The notes under the pieces: generated by a model
Database searches by the model: none
Told to the model about the DNA's origin: nothing
Seen by the model: the letters and a program-made list of their open reading frames with translations, nothing else
Position numbers and translations under genes: made by a program
Shown here: positions 55,119-64,000 of the stretch, piece by piece
Numbering within the stretch: position 1 is the stretch's first letter
Layout: every line of letters begins with the position of its first letter
NCBI RefSeq assembly: GCF_947493125.1
Contig: NZ_CANLQB010000006.1
Span: 62,001-126,000, forward strand
Length of the DNA: 64,000 bases
Direction of reading: 5' to 3'
Source of the DNA: an uncultured Roseobacter sp.
GTDB taxonomy: Bacteria; Pseudomonadota; Alphaproteobacteria; Rhodobacterales; Rhodobacteraceae

Positions 55119-56434
55119 GCGGCGTCCTCCGCAGAGATCAGATGGAAAAACGTCCCCGTCACCATGCCGCGCGCAGAGCCCGTCTCGGGAACAGGATTGC
55201 CATCGGCATCCGCCACCTCAGCCAGCGGAGCATCCGGTTGCTCCAGAATGGTTGAGTAGTGGAACTCATGCCCTCGCAGAGCCGTGCCGGGCTCATGCCC
55301 CGGCAGCCCGGCACGCAAGACCGCTCGACGGTAACCAAGGTGGAATTTGCGCTTCTCATAGCTTGTCACCAGCCCGAGCAAACCCGCCATTTCGTGCCGC
55401 ACCCCGTCCTTGTCGATGAGGGCGGCGCCCAAGGCCATGTAGCCACCGCATTCGCCGTGGATTGGCCGCGTCTCGGCATGAGTGCGCAGCGCTGTCTTGA
55501 AGCGGGTAGCGGCGGCGAGGGTCGCGCCGTGCAACTCCGGATACCCACCGGGCAACCAGACCAGATCCGCAGAGGGATCTTGTGACTCATCAGCCAGTGG
55601 CGAAAACGGCGTGATCTCTGCGCCGGCACGCCGCCAGCCTTCAAGGATATGGGGATAGGTGAACGAGAACGCAGCATCCTGCGCGAGCGCTATACGTTGC
55701 GCCGGAGGGGGCGGAAGGGCCGTGGCACCGACCACTGTTTCCCGGCCCTGCGCCGCGTTTCGAAGTGCGGCGATATCCACGTGTTCTTTCAAAAAAGCCG
55801 CGTAGCCCGCAATCGCAGCATCAAGGTCTGGATGCTCGATGGCCTGGATGAGGCCGAGATGACGCTCCGGCAAGGTCAGATCTCCGCGCCGTGGCAGGAC
55901 ACCAAGGACACGCACGCCCGCTGCCTCCATCCCCAGGCGCGCGAGACGCTCATGCCGGGGCGATGCGCAGCGGTTCAGGATGACCCCGGCAAAGGGAATG
56001 TCGGGATTGTAGGCCTGAAACCCCAGCGCTGTCGCCGCGGCTGACTGCGCCTGCCCGCTGACATCCACAACCAGAACGACGGGCCATCCCATGGCCTGCG
56101 CGGTCTCGGCGCTGCTGCCAAAGCCGATCTGGCCCTGCGTCGCCACACCGTCGTAAAGACCCATGGAGCCTTCGGCGACACAGATGTCCGCGCTATTGGC
56201 CTCTGCCGAAATTGCAGCAAAAAGGGCCGGTCCCATAGCCCAGGTATCGAGATTGAAGGATGCGCGCCCACAAGCCGCCTGATGAAAGGCCGGGTCGATA
56301 TAGTCGGGCCCGGACTTGAACGGCTGAACGCGCAGACCATCCTCCGCAAACGCCCTGAGCAGCCCCAGCATAACGGTGGTCTTGCCTGTGCCCGACGATG
56401 GTGCAGAGATCAGGATGCCCGGCCGCTCAGTCAT
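55115..56434 (-). CDS. cobB: Hydrogenobyrinic acid a,c-diamide synthase
   Basis: CobB amidates carboxylates a and c of the corrin ring using glutamine and ATP, before cobalt insertion in the aerobic route. The 439-residue product has the P-loop [12 protein letters not shown] at about residues 11-22. A C-terminal glutamine amidotransferase domain carries the nucleophile cysteine in [10 protein letters not shown] near residue 330. I chose the ATG at 56434; another ATG two codons upstream is possible. It overlaps the cobM stop by eight bases. Confidence 0.95.
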   Translation of the reverse strand: MTERPGILISAPSSGTGKTTVMLGLLRAFAEDGLRVQPFKSGPDYIDPAFHQAACGRASFNLDTWAMGPALFAAISAEANSADICVAEGSMGLYDGVATQGQIGFGSSAETAQAMGWPVVLVVDVSGQAQSAAATALGFQAYNPDIPFAGVILNRCASPRHERLARLGMEAAGVRVLGVLPRRGDLTLPERHLGLIQAIEHPDLDAAIAGYAAFLKEHVDIAALRNAAQGRETVVGATALPPPPAQRIALAQDAAFSFTYPHILEGWRRAGAEITPFSPLADESQDPSADLVWLPGGYPELHGATLAAATRFKTALRTHAETRPIHGECGGYMALGAALIDKDGVRHEMAGLLGLVTSYEKRKFHLGYRRAVLRAGLPGHEPGTALRGHEFHYSTILEQPDAPLAEVADADGNPVPETGSARGMVTGTFFHLISAEDAA

Positions 56435-57221
56435 CGCCATGGCTCCACGTTGCCCAAGGGCTGTCCGCAGTTTGCGGTCGGTAACGACGGTCGTAGTCGG
56501 CAGCGTAGAGACAGCTCTCCTCGAAGCCCTCTCCGGCCAGCGCGGGGCCCACCAGGATAAGCGCAGTGCGCGAAATGGCGGCATCGAGCCGCGTCGCAAT
56601 ATCAGCCAGCGTGCCGCGGACAATCCGCTCATCGGGCCAACTGGCGCGATACACGACCGCCACCGGACAGTCTATGCCATAGGCCGGGGTCAAATCACGG
56701 ATCACGGCCTCGAGGTTTTGGATCGACAGATGGATCGCAAGCGTCGCCCCCGTTGCAGCGAAATTCGTCAGCGTCTCGCCCTCCGGCATGGACGACGCGC
56801 GACCGGGCGTCCGGGTCAGAACCACTGACTGGGCGAGCCCCGGCAGGGTCAGTTCCGTACCCAGAGCAGCGGCGGCTGCCGAGAACGACGGGACCCCGGG
56901 GGTGACTGAGACCGGGACACCGGCGGACCGCAACCGGCGGATCTGCTCGCCCATTGCGGACCAGACGGAGACATCGCCAGAGTGCAACCGGGCGATATCC
57001 TGTCCCGCATCATCAGCAGCAATGATCTCTGAAACGATCTCGTCCAGCGACATCGACGCCGTATTCACGATCCTCGCCCCTTCAGGACAGTGACCGAGGA
57101 TCGCCTCGGGCACCAGCGATCCGGCGTAGAGGCACACGGGGCAGGCTGCAATCAGATCCCGCCCCCGCAGCGTCAGAAGATCAGGCGCGCCAGGACCGGC
57201 GCCAATGAAGTGGACTGTCAT
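56427..57221 (-). CDS. cobM: Precorrin-4 C11-methyltransferase
   Basis: CobM methylates C11 of precorrin-4 to give precorrin-5. The 264-residue product is a tetrapyrrole methylase with [19 protein letters not shown] near residue 5, [20 protein letters not shown] near residue 79 and [23 protein letters not shown] near residue 105. Start and stop both overlap neighbouring cob genes (cobE upstream by four bases, cobB downstream by eight). Confidence 0.96.
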   Translation of the reverse strand: MTVHFIGAGPGAPDLLTLRGRDLIAACPVCLYAGSLVPEAILGHCPEGARIVNTASMSLDEIVSEIIAADDAGQDIARLHSGDVSVWSAMGEQIRRLRSAGVPVSVTPGVPSFSAAAAALGTELTLPGLAQSVVLTRTPGRASSMPEGETLTNFAATGATLAIHLSIQNLEAVIRDLTPAYGIDCPVAVVYRASWPDERIVRGTLADIATRLDAAISRTALILVGPALAGEGFEESCLYAADYDRRYRPQTADSPWATWSHGDD

Positions 57222-57586
57222 GTGTTCTCTCTGATGGCCAGTGCGCAGGTTGCAAGTTTGTCGGCAGACACCTGTCGGGCAGTCAGCAACCGCGCCCCAT
57301 CACCTGCCACCGCAAGCGCCGCGGCCTCCGCCACCGACCCCGTCCCAAACCTCTCCTTGGATGCCGTGGATTGCGTGATGGTTGTCTGCTGTTTCAGGAT
57401 ATCGGCGGGCACAGCCTTCACCGGCAATCCGATATCCTCTGCGAAAAGCCGAAACGCCTCTGCCGCCGCTTTGTCATCGACGGTGGCCAGAAAGGCAGGT
57501 GATACCGCTTCACAAGCCCGTTTATAGGCGTCCTCCAGACTGCCCGCCGTTGCCTCTTTCCGGAACCCAAAGCCTGCCACGATCAT
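57218..57586 (-). CDS. cobE: Cobalamin biosynthesis protein CobE (CbiG C-terminal-like)
   Basis: The 122-residue product corresponds to the C-terminal domain of CbiG. It begins [20 protein letters not shown], the typical CobE start, and contains [18 protein letters not shown] near residue 85. CobE is needed for aerobic B12 synthesis but its exact role is unclear; a link with ring-contraction steps is suggested for CbiG. I chose ATG at 57586 because it overlaps the cobL stop as ATGA, like other junctions in this operon, with GGAG nine bases before it. In-frame ATGs at 57592 and 57601 are alternatives. Confidence 0.88.
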   Translation of the reverse strand: MIVAGFGFRKEATAGSLEDAYKRACEAVSPAFLATVDDKAAAEAFRLFAEDIGLPVKAVPADILKQQTTITQSTASKERFGTGSVAEAAALAVAGDGARLLTARQVSADKLATCALAIRENT

Positions 57587-58782
57587 AAACATGCGCTCCA
57601 TTGAACAATGGGGTAGCTGGACTTCCAGCCCCGCTTCGATCCCAGCGGTTCAGCCGCCGACAACTCAAGCCGGGTCAACGACCCGCCCCGTCTTTGCTGA
57701 GCTTGCAGCAAAAGCGACTCGGTCTCCAGCGTTACCGCGTTGGCCACCAGTCTTGTTCCCGGTTCAAGATGCCGTTCGAGCCAATGCAAAAGATCGGCGG
57801 AAAGCCCGCCTCCGATGAAAACAGCCTGCGGTTTTGCCTGAGCTTCAAGCGCGTGCGGCGCGCCACCCTCGACAACGGAGAGCCGGTCAACGCCGAGCCG
57901 GGTGGCATTGGCCGAGATCCTTGCGGCCCGGTCCGCGCGACGTTCGAAGCTGATGGCCTCGCAGGTTGGATGCGCCAGAAGCCATTCGATGGCAATGGAC
58001 CCTGAACCACCGCCAATGTCCCACAGCAGTTCGTGCCGCTGCGGAGCGAGAGCTGCCAGCGTCATTGCGCGCACAGGCTGCTTGGTGATCTGGCCATCGG
58101 CGTCAAACCAGGCATCCGGGCGCCCGCTGGCCAGAGGCAGCGCAGACCCTTCGCCCGCGACCTGTACCGCAACACAGACGGGATGATCGAAGCCACCGGT
58201 TTGTAGCGCGTCGGCGCGGACCCGCGTCACCCGCTCGCGTGACCCTCCGAGCGCTTCCAACACGATCATCTCGGACTGTCCGAACCCTTCATCCGAAAGA
58301 TAGACCGCCAGCTCCGGCACGGCTGCACCATCGCGCAACAGCACAATGATCCGCGAGTCGGGCGCAAGATAGGGGCGCAGCCGCGTCAGAGGCGCCGCAT
58401 GCAGCCCATGGCACGTCACCTGCTCCAGAGACCATCCCAAGACGTTGGCGGCCAGTGAAAAACTGGATGGGCCGGGCAGGCTTTGCCACTCTTCCGGCGC
58501 CAAGTGCCGCGCCAGCGTGCCGCCTGCGCCAAACCAGAAGGGATCACCGGAGGCAAACACGACAACCTGCCTGCCCTGCAGGTCCAGAAGTGGCGCGATG
58601 CCGTCGGAAAACGGGACGGGCCAGGCCCGCGTTTCGCAAGGCATGTCACCGATCAGCGCCAGATGTCGCGATGGGCCAATGACGATTTCTGCGGCTTCAA
58701 GTGCGGTTCGACTTGCGGCGCTCAGACCTTTGAGGCCATCTTCGCCCAACCCGATGATGGTCAACCAAGGAGCCTCAGACAT
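57583..58782 (-). CDS. cobL: Precorrin-6Y C5,15-methyltransferase (decarboxylating)
   Basis: CobL methylates C5 and C15 and decarboxylates the acetate side chain, giving precorrin-8X. The 399-residue product is a fusion. An N-terminal CbiE-type methylase part begins WLTIIGLGEDGLKGLS. A C-terminal CbiT-type Rossmann methyltransferase has the SAM motif LLWDIGGGSGSIAIEWLL near residue 243. The ATG at 58782 shares the sequence CATG with the cobK start on the opposite strand, so the two start codons overlap by two bases. Confidence 0.95.
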   Translation of the reverse strand: MSEAPWLTIIGLGEDGLKGLSAASRTALEAAEIVIGPSRHLALIGDMPCETRAWPVPFSDGIAPLLDLQGRQVVVFASGDPFWFGAGGTLARHLAPEEWQSLPGPSSFSLAANVLGWSLEQVTCHGLHAAPLTRLRPYLAPDSRIIVLLRDGAAVPELAVYLSDEGFGQSEMIVLEALGGSRERVTRVRADALQTGGFDHPVCVAVQVAGEGSALPLASGRPDAWFDADGQITKQPVRAMTLAALAPQRHELLWDIGGGSGSIAIEWLLAHPTCEAISFERRADRAARISANATRLGVDRLSVVEGGAPHALEAQAKPQAVFIGGGLSADLLHWLERHLEPGTRLVANAVTLETESLLLQAQQRRGGSLTRLELSAAEPLGSKRGWKSSYPIVQWSACL

Positions 58783-59536
58783 GGCGCCCAACCTGCTGGT
58801 TCTTGGCGGCACAACCGAAGCCACCGCACTGTGTCGCGCGCTGGCCGAGACCGGGCTTCGTGGCACCATATCCTTTGCAGGGCGGGTGGCCCGACCCGTG
58901 CGCCAGCCCCTGCCCCAGCGGGTCGGTGGCTTCGGCGGCGTCGATGGGCTGGGGCGGTATTTGCATCGTCACGGTATCACGCATGTCGTCGATGCCACCC
59001 ATCCCTTTGCCGCACAGATGAGCCGCAACGCGATTGCGGCCTGCCGTGCCGCGCAGTTGCCGCTGGTCGCGCTGACGCGTGCCCCATGGGTCGCGGGGCC
59101 GGGTGACTGTTGGACCCATGTTCCGGGCATCCCCGAGGCGGTTGCCGCGCTGGACCAGCCCGCAGAGCATGTGATGCTTGCGATCGGCCGGCAGAACCTG
59201 CCCGCCTTCTCCGTGCGACCGCAGCACCGCTATCTTCTGCGTCTGGTCGACCCCCCGGCGTCGCCGCCGCCGTTTCCGGATCATCACGTCATCATTGATC
59301 GCGGGCCGTTCTGCGTCGAGAGCGACCTGGCCTTGATGAAGGAGCACGGCATCAGCCTTGTCGTCTCCAAAAATGCTGGTGGCACAGGTGCTTATGCAAA
59401 GATCGCCGCCGCACGGATTCTGGGCCTGCAGGTGATTATGATCGACCGACCATATGTGCCGCCGCGCCCGGAGCTGCATGAGATCAGCGCGGTTCTGGAC
59501 TGGATCGCTCATGCGCCCACCGATCTCGGAGTGTAG
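58781..59536 (+). CDS. cobK: Precorrin-6A reductase
   Basis: CobK uses NADPH to reduce precorrin-6A to dihydro-precorrin-6A, the step after CobF and before CobL. The 251-residue product has the nucleotide-binding start LLVLGGTTEATALCRAL near residue 5, THVVDATHPFAAQMSRNA near residue 67 and VVSKNAGGTGAYAKIAAAR near residue 195. It is the only cob gene of this cluster on the plus strand. It starts on top of the cobL start codon and its last 28 bases overlap the cobJ 3' end, so it has no private promoter space outside other genes. Confidence 0.96.
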   Translation: MAPNLLVLGGTTEATALCRALAETGLRGTISFAGRVARPVRQPLPQRVGGFGGVDGLGRYLHRHGITHVVDATHPFAAQMSRNAIAACRAAQLPLVALTRAPWVAGPGDCWTHVPGIPEAVAALDQPAEHVMLAIGRQNLPAFSVRPQHRYLLRLVDPPASPPPFPDHHVIIDRGPFCVESDLALMKEHGISLVVSKNAGGTGAYAKIAAARILGLQVIMIDRPYVPPRPELHEISAVLDWIAHAPTDLGV

Positions 59537-60261
59537 ACAATCGGAGCGCCATCACGCGGGATCAGACGCGTGTTGGAGGCACCGACAAGGACCATCGTGC
59601 GCATGTCCGCCATCTCAGCAGTCGCTTGGACGAGCGGCACAACGCGGATATCTTCGTCCGGCGTCGACACGGCCCGCGCAAAGACAATCAGGCGATCGGT
59701 CGCGCAGATCTCCTTGAGAAGAGTCAGCGCCTTCCCAAAGCCTTCGGGTCGTGCCTTCGAGCGAGGATTGTAGAACGCCATCGCAAAGTCGGCCTCCACC
59801 GCCAGCCTCAGGCGACGCTCAATGAGGCTCCAGGGTTTGAGATTGTCGCTGAGATTGATGGCACAGAAGTCATGACCCAACGGCGCCCCGACGCGCGCTG
59901 CCGCGGCCAGCATCGCGGTGATGCCCGGGGCTACGCGGATATCGAGGGTCCGCCAGTCGGTGGGGCCCGCCTCCACTGCCTCGAAAATCGCGGCAGCCAT
60001 GGCAAAGACACCGGGATCGCCGGAAGAGACCACAACGACCCGCCGTCCGTCAGCCGTCATCTCCAGTGCATGCCGCGAGCGGTCGATCTCCGCGCGGTTG
60101 TCGCTGGGATGCAGACGCAGCCCGTCTCGCTCCGCGACCCGCGCAACGTACGGGCCATAGCCGACAACATCGGTGGCCGCGTCCAGGGCGTGTTGAACCT
60201 CAGGGGTGATCAACTCGGGGTCTCCCGGTCCCAGACCCGCGATGACCAGCCAGCCGCTCAT
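59509..60261 (-). CDS. cobJ: Precorrin-3B C17-methyltransferase
   Basis: CobJ methylates C17 and drives ring contraction of precorrin-3B to precorrin-4. The 250-residue product has IAGLGPGDPELITPEVQHAL near residue 7, VVVVSSGDPGVFAMAAAIFEA near residue 74 and VAPGITAMLAAAARVGAPLGHDF near residue 111. The last of these is the conserved CobJ/CbiH block. The start overlaps the cobI stop by four bases. The 3' end overlaps the antisense cobK gene. Confidence 0.96.
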   Translation of the reverse strand: MSGWLVIAGLGPGDPELITPEVQHALDAATDVVGYGPYVARVAERDGLRLHPSDNRAEIDRSRHALEMTADGRRVVVVSSGDPGVFAMAAAIFEAVEAGPTDWRTLDIRVAPGITAMLAAAARVGAPLGHDFCAINLSDNLKPWSLIERRLRLAVEADFAMAFYNPRSKARPEGFGKALTLLKEICATDRLIVFARAVSTPDEDIRVVPLVQATAEMADMRTMVLVGASNTRLIPRDGAPIVYTPRSVGA

Positions 60262-60986
60262 GGTCTGCGGCCCTGTCCATGCACGACAATGATGGAAAAG
60301 TACGGCGTCACCTTCTCACCCGCATCGGACAGTTTTTGAACGTTCTGTTGCGGCATGCTGGCATATTCGATCAACCAGGCCGCGTCGAACTTTCCCGCGG
60401 CCTTCAATGCTGATTTCACTTTCTCGATGTGCCGCCCGATTTTCATGACCACAAGCGCATCACTGCGCGTCATCGCTTCGCGTAAGGTCGCTTCGGGCAG
60501 AGTCCCCATGAGAACGGTCAGGATGTCATCACCCCAGGTGACGGGCTGGCCGGTGGCGGTCCAGGCGCCCGACATGCCGGTGATTGCGGGGACAACCTCG
60601 ACCGTCAATCGGTCTTTCAGCCGAGTGTAGAGATGCATGAAGGAGCCGAAGAAGAACGGATCGCCCTCGCAAAGCACGACGATGTCCTCGCCCGTCTGCG
60701 CGATCTTGCGCAGATGGTCCGTGCATTCGGCATAGAAAGAGGAGAGCATCTTGTTATAGGCCGGGTCTTCGAGCGGGACTTCAGTCGTCACCGGATATTC
60801 CATCGCAAATTCAATGGCATCGTCCGGCAGCAGACCGTCGACGATACGCCGCGCCTGACCGGATCGACCAGCTTTGCGAAAAAACGCGACATGCTTGGCA
60901 GTCCGCAGCAATCGGTCAGCGCGCACGCTCATCAGCTCGGGATCGCCGGGTCCCAGACCCACACCATAGACGATGCCCGTGCTCAT
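60258..60986 (-). CDS. cobI: Precorrin-2 C20-methyltransferase
   Basis: CobI methylates C20 of precorrin-2 to make precorrin-3A. The 242-residue product begins MSTGIVYGVGLGPGDPELMS and continues with VVLCEGDPFFFGSFMHLYTRL near residue 98 and VVPAITGMSGAWTATGQP near residue 127, all CobI landmarks. I chose ATG at 60986 because it overlaps the cobH stop as ATGA; the longer in-frame extension upstream reads inside cobH and is not protein-like. Confidence 0.96.
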   Translation of the reverse strand: MSTGIVYGVGLGPGDPELMSVRADRLLRTAKHVAFFRKAGRSGQARRIVDGLLPDDAIEFAMEYPVTTEVPLEDPAYNKMLSSFYAECTDHLRKIAQTGEDIVVLCEGDPFFFGSFMHLYTRLKDRLTVEVVPAITGMSGAWTATGQPVTWGDDILTVLMGTLPEATLREAMTRSDALVVMKIGRHIEKVKSALKAAGKFDAAWLIEYASMPQQNVQKLSDAGEKVTPYFSIIVVHGQGRRP

Positions 60987-61612
60987 TCCGCGCGGCTCGC
61001 GATCGCGTTTATGGCAGCGACCGTGATGGCGCTGCCACCGAGCCGACCCTTTACGATGCAGCAGGGCACGGGCTGATCCGCCCAGAGCGCATCCTTGCTT
61101 TCCAGGGCACCCACGAAGCCCACTGGGCAGCCGATGATTGCCGCAGGTCGCGGGCATTCAGGATCCTGCAGCATGTTCAGAAGGTGAAAGAGAGCCGTGG
61201 GTGCGTTGCCGATGGCAACCAGCGCACCACTCAAATGCGGGCGCCAGAACTCAAGGGCCGCGGCAGACCGGGTGTTCTGCATTTGCGCGGCAAGGTCTTT
61301 CACACCCTCGTCGTGCAGGGTGCAGATGACCCTGTTTCGCGCTGGCAGGCGGGGTCGTGTCACCCCCTCGCTGACCATACGCGCATCGCAGAGAATGGGT
61401 GCACCGGCGTCCAGGGCCGCCCGCGCGGCCACGGCAAACCCGGGTGAGAACCGGATGTGCTCCTCCAGGCCAACCAACCCCGCGGCGTGGATCATGCGCA
61501 CTGCGATCTGCTCTTCGTCGGGCCCAAACCGCTCCAGATCGGCCTCTGCCCGGATTGTCGCGAAGGACTGCTTGTAGATCGCAGCGCCGTCGGTTTCATA
61601 GACATAGGTCAT
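60983..61612 (-). CDS. cobH: Precorrin-8X methylmutase
   Basis: CobH moves a methyl group from C11 to C12 of precorrin-8X to form hydrogenobyrinic acid. The 209-residue product contains RMIHAAGLVGLEEHIRFSP near residue 40 with the conserved active-site histidine, CDARMVSEGV near residue 76, and IGNAPTALFHLLNML near residue 135. The start at 61612 (MTYVYETDGAAIYKQSF) is typical and overlaps the cobG stop. Length is normal. Confidence 0.96.
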   Translation of the reverse strand: MTYVYETDGAAIYKQSFATIRAEADLERFGPDEEQIAVRMIHAAGLVGLEEHIRFSPGFAVAARAALDAGAPILCDARMVSEGVTRPRLPARNRVICTLHDEGVKDLAAQMQNTRSAAALEFWRPHLSGALVAIGNAPTALFHLLNMLQDPECPRPAAIIGCPVGFVGALESKDALWADQPVPCCIVKGRLGGSAITVAAINAIASRAE

Positions 61613-62745
61613 ACGTGGGTCTTCAGTTCTGCCAGGATTTCTTCGGGCCGTAGCCCCGTTTTGTGCGGGGCATCCCACGGGTGGCCGTCGCGAACAAGGT
61701 CAAAACGCCCGTCCCGCCCGATCAGGGTCAGGTTCGCAGGCTTTCGATAGGCACAGGACTTGGCGCAGCCCGAAACATGCACGCTGCCGGGGGTTTCCGC
61801 CGCCAGACGCCTCGCCAGCGCGCGTGTTTCGACCGGGGCGCTGGTGCAGAACGGAGCCCCGGGGCAAGCATGGGCGGTCAGCAGCGGCGATCCGGGCCGA
61901 CTTATGAACTCGGCATCGACAACATCGGAAGCGCCCTCCAGAAGCACCATGCGCCAGGGGGTGACCCGCAGGGCTTGCGCCTTGCTCCCGGTCATGACGC
62001 GCTGCAACGCGCGCGCATCGACTTGCCCGAACGCAATCCCGGCGAGGCACCCCATGGGATGCAGGCCGGGCGCTGGCCGTAACCCGGGCGGTTGCTTCGT
62101 CGTCGTTTCCCACTCCGCGGGCAGGCCCACACGCCGAACAGTCTGTGCCAACCGGCGTTCACCGTCGGTGCGACGCTGCAGAAACCAGGCGATCACCTCC
62201 GAGATGGCGGAGACGAGACCATTGGGTCGCACCGACCGTCCGGCCTCTGCGCCATCCGCCCGCACACTCAGACCGGATGCCACACGCTCCACGCGGATGT
62301 CTGCTGAGGCGTCCTGCAGCAGCGGTGCCGCGCCCGTATCGACCGCGAAGCCGAACTTCGCCGGGAGATCTGGAAGCTGTGCAAGTGCCGCCAACAGATC
62401 ACCGGCGATCCGGTGGCTGATGTCGCCGGGTCTCCAGAAAGGGGTGATGAGGATGTTCCGCCGCGCTTCGGTCTGGGGGCTATCATCAAGCAGTCGCAGG
62501 TCGCGCAGCGCCAGCAGAACCTGCTCGTGATCACCTTCGGCGACACCGCGGATCTGCAGATTTGCCCGGCTGGTCAGGTCGATAAACCCGTTGCCATAGT
62601 TCAGCGCCGTGTCGCAGAGCCCGTGCACCTGGTCTGCCGTAAGACGCGCAAAAAAGGGGCGCACCCGGACCACCAGCCCATCGCCCGACATCATCGGACG
62701 ATAGGCACCGGGACACCATCCCTTCACCGTCGGAGCCGGTGTCAT
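61609..62745 (-). CDS. cobG: Precorrin-3B synthase
   Basis: CobG is the oxygen-dependent monooxygenase that hydroxylates C20 and forms the gamma-lactone of precorrin-3B, marking the aerobic route. The 378-residue product belongs to the nitrite/sulfite-reductase family. Early motifs are KGWCPGAYRPMMSGDGLVVRVRP and LTSRANLQIRG. The C-terminal [4Fe-4S] cysteines lie in ACPGAPFCTSAP and VHVSGCAKSCAYR. The start overlaps the cobN stop by four bases. Length is at the short end but complete. Confidence 0.95.
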   Translation of the reverse strand: MTPAPTVKGWCPGAYRPMMSGDGLVVRVRPFFARLTADQVHGLCDTALNYGNGFIDLTSRANLQIRGVAEGDHEQVLLALRDLRLLDDSPQTEARRNILITPFWRPGDISHRIAGDLLAALAQLPDLPAKFGFAVDTGAAPLLQDASADIRVERVASGLSVRADGAEAGRSVRPNGLVSAISEVIAWFLQRRTDGERRLAQTVRRVGLPAEWETTTKQPPGLRPAPGLHPMGCLAGIAFGQVDARALQRVMTGSKAQALRVTPWRMVLLEGASDVVDAEFISRPGSPLLTAHACPGAPFCTSAPVETRALARRLAAETPGSVHVSGCAKSCAYRKPANLTLIGRDGRFDLVRDGHPWDAPHKTGLRPEEILAELKTHV

Positions 62746-64000
62746 TGCGCGGCCTCCAGCTGTGCCAGAATGGAATTGCGCCGCGTCGCCCAGAGCCCCG
62801 CAGCGTGCAGTTCCGCAAAGCGTGCCTGCATCGCCGCATGAGCCTCCGGATTGGCGTCTCGCAGAAAGTGCTCGGTTTCCGAATGGCCCAGCGTCGCGTC
62901 ATGATAGAGGTCGAAGAGATGCGGCGAGACGACACCAGCAAGGTGCGCGAAGGCTGCCATGTGATCCAGGGTGGCGGCAATTTCAGCCGCTCCGCGGAAC
63001 CCATGTGCGCGCATCCCGGCGATCCAGGCGGGGTTGGCAGCGCGTGCCTGCACCACCCGGGCCACCTCCTCTGACAGCGCCCGCGCTCGGGGTCTGTTGG
63101 GATCGGTGTTGTCCAGATGATAGAGCGCGGCGGCGCCGCCGGTGACGGCCTGCGCTGCGGCAAACCCGGCTTCGTGCGCGGCGTAGTCGGCGGCCAGAAG
63201 AAGGTCCGTCTCCGGCAGGTCCTGCGCGTGCACGAAGCTGTCTGCAGCCGCCACGCGGGCCCGGAGACCAGCCTCCCGGTGGGTCGCGTCCTCGCCGTCC
63301 AAGGCCCAGGCGCTGGCGTTGAGCCAAGCCTGCCCTGCTGCCACGCGCCCGGCCGGGCCATAGGTCTCGGCTGCATCCACCATGCCAACGCCGAAGCTGC
63401 CCGGTCGCGGGCCGTAGACCCGTGCGAGATCCTCGCGACCCACGTAGGGGTTCCAGTCCGCCGCTTCATCCCGCATCGCCAGAACACGGACCGCCTGTGA
63501 AAACAGCGCCGAGAGCGTCGGGAACACATCGCGGAAAAGGCCGGAGACGCGCAGGGTCACGTCAATGCGGGGGCGGTCGAGGTCGGTGATCGGCAGCACT
63601 TCGATGCCGGAGACGCGCTCGGATCCGCTGTCCCAGACCGGGCGCGTCCCAAGCAGATGCAGCGCCATGGCAAACTCCTCGCCAGCGGTGCGCATGGTGG
63701 CCGACCCCCAGAGGTCGACAATCAGACCCCGCGGCCAGTCGCCTGCCTCCTGCAGATGTCGGCGGATCAGTTCGTCGGCGAGCTTTATGCCTTGCGCATA
63801 GGCCGCGCGGGTCGGGACTGCGCGCGGATCGGTGGTGTAAAGATTGCGCCCCGTGGGCAGCACATCCATGCGACCCCGGTAGGGTGAGCCCGAAAGTCCC
63901 GCCGGGATCCGTCTGCCAGCCAGGGCATCGAGCAGCGCCTGACGTTCGGCGGCGACGGAGGCGCTGGTCTCGAAGGGAGCCGCGCCACGTGCCGACCGGC
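62742..64000 (-). CDS. cobN: Cobaltochelatase subunit CobN (C-terminal part, partial)
   Basis: CobN is the large subunit that inserts cobalt into hydrogenobyrinic acid a,c-diamide together with CobS and CobT. The window holds only the last 418 codons or so; the start lies beyond the right edge. The reading frame is open to base 63998 and includes the highly conserved segment SPYRGRMDVLPTGRNLYTTDP around 63834-63896. The region AETYGPAGRV also occurs, as do C-terminal motifs LFDLYHDATLGHSETEHFL and FAELHAAGLWATRRNSI. Full CobN is usually about 1,100-1,300 residues. The stop overlaps the cobG start by four bases, making cobN the first cob gene visible in the operon. Confidence 0.93.
   Translation of the reverse strand, partial: RSARGAAPFETSASVAAERQALLDALAGRRIPAGLSGSPYRGRMDVLPTGRNLYTTDPRAVPTRAAYAQGIKLADELIRRHLQEAGDWPRGLIVDLWGSATMRTAGEEFAMALHLLGTRPVWDSGSERVSGIEVLPITDLDRPRIDVTLRVSGLFRDVFPTLSALFSQAVRVLAMRDEAADWNPYVGREDLARVYGPRPGSFGVGMVDAAETYGPAGRVAAGQAWLNASAWALDGEDATHREAGLRARVAAADSFVHAQDLPETDLLLAADYAAHEAGFAAAQAVTGGAAALYHLDNTDPNRPRARALSEEVARVVQARAANPAWIAGMRAHGFRGAAEIAATLDHMAAFAHLAGVVSPHLFDLYHDATLGHSETEHFLRDANPEAHAAMQARFAELHAAGLWATRRNSILAQLEAAQ

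Overview
The window comes from a marine alphaproteobacterium of the Rhodobacterales, most likely the Roseobacter group. This is an inference from gene content and order: leuA next to mreBCD-mrdA-rodA, a RpoHII-type sigma factor, DUF1467, a fused MrpAB antiporter subunit, a BCCT osmolyte carrier, a SitABCD manganese importer and the oxygen-dependent (CobG) cobalamin pathway. The DNA is GC-rich and gene-dense, with many 1 to 8 base start/stop overlaps. I saw no rRNA, tRNA, CRISPR array, insertion sequence or prophage.

Layout. Bases 1-8975 hold a cut-off short-chain dehydrogenase gene, a leucine-rich leader peptide with mutually exclusive hairpins before leuA, and the cell-elongation operon mreB-mreC-mreD-mrdA-rodA ending in a GhrA-type reductase. 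Bases 8976-15548 (minus strand) hold an M3 peptidase, a membrane-anchored MoeB/ThiF protein, dut, coaBC, and rpoH (RpoHII type) overlapping a ChaN-family gene. Bases 15646-19076 (plus) hold cobU, a CobC-like phosphatase, a glutathione transferase and YifB/ComM. Bases 19073-22589 form a divergent block (gshB, yraN, rsmI against an LpoA-like lipoprotein), and the lipoprotein gene runs on into glnD and murJ. A rhomboid homologue that has lost its catalytic residues lies between murJ and trpS. Bases 28933-33433 hold small metabolic and membrane genes (VOC protein, histone-deacetylase-like hydrolase, nitroreductase, EI24 protein, DUF1467, methylmalonyl-CoA epimerase, response regulator), followed by aspS.

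Bases 35401-39898 (minus) form a four-gene cluster read LysR, acyl-CoA-dehydrogenase-like enzyme, TTC38-family protein, GntR regulator. The enzyme lacks both usual catalytic glutamates and has the sequence marks of 3-sulfinopropanoyl-CoA desulfinase, which points to organosulfur catabolism. Bases 40169-48865 hold a complete mrp Na+/H+ antiporter operon and a LysR/BCCT divergent pair, fitting a saline habitat. Bases 48926-52539 are sitABCD, with a promoter whose -35/-10 spacer contains a metalloregulator-like palindrome.

Bases 52648-64000 are the aerobic cobalamin locus. Read on the minus strand it is cobN (cut by the window edge), cobG, cobH, cobI, cobJ, cobL, cobE, cobM, cobB, cobA, then a cobalamin riboswitch, a solo CbiM-like cobalt permease gene and cobF. 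cobK lies inverted inside this run: its start codon overlaps that of cobL and its 3' end overlaps cobJ. Together these genes build the corrin ring from uroporphyrinogen III and insert cobalt. cobU and the CobC-like phosphatase near 16 kb would act in nucleotide-loop assembly, and methylmalonyl-CoA epimerase near 32 kb belongs to a pathway that normally uses the finished cofactor.
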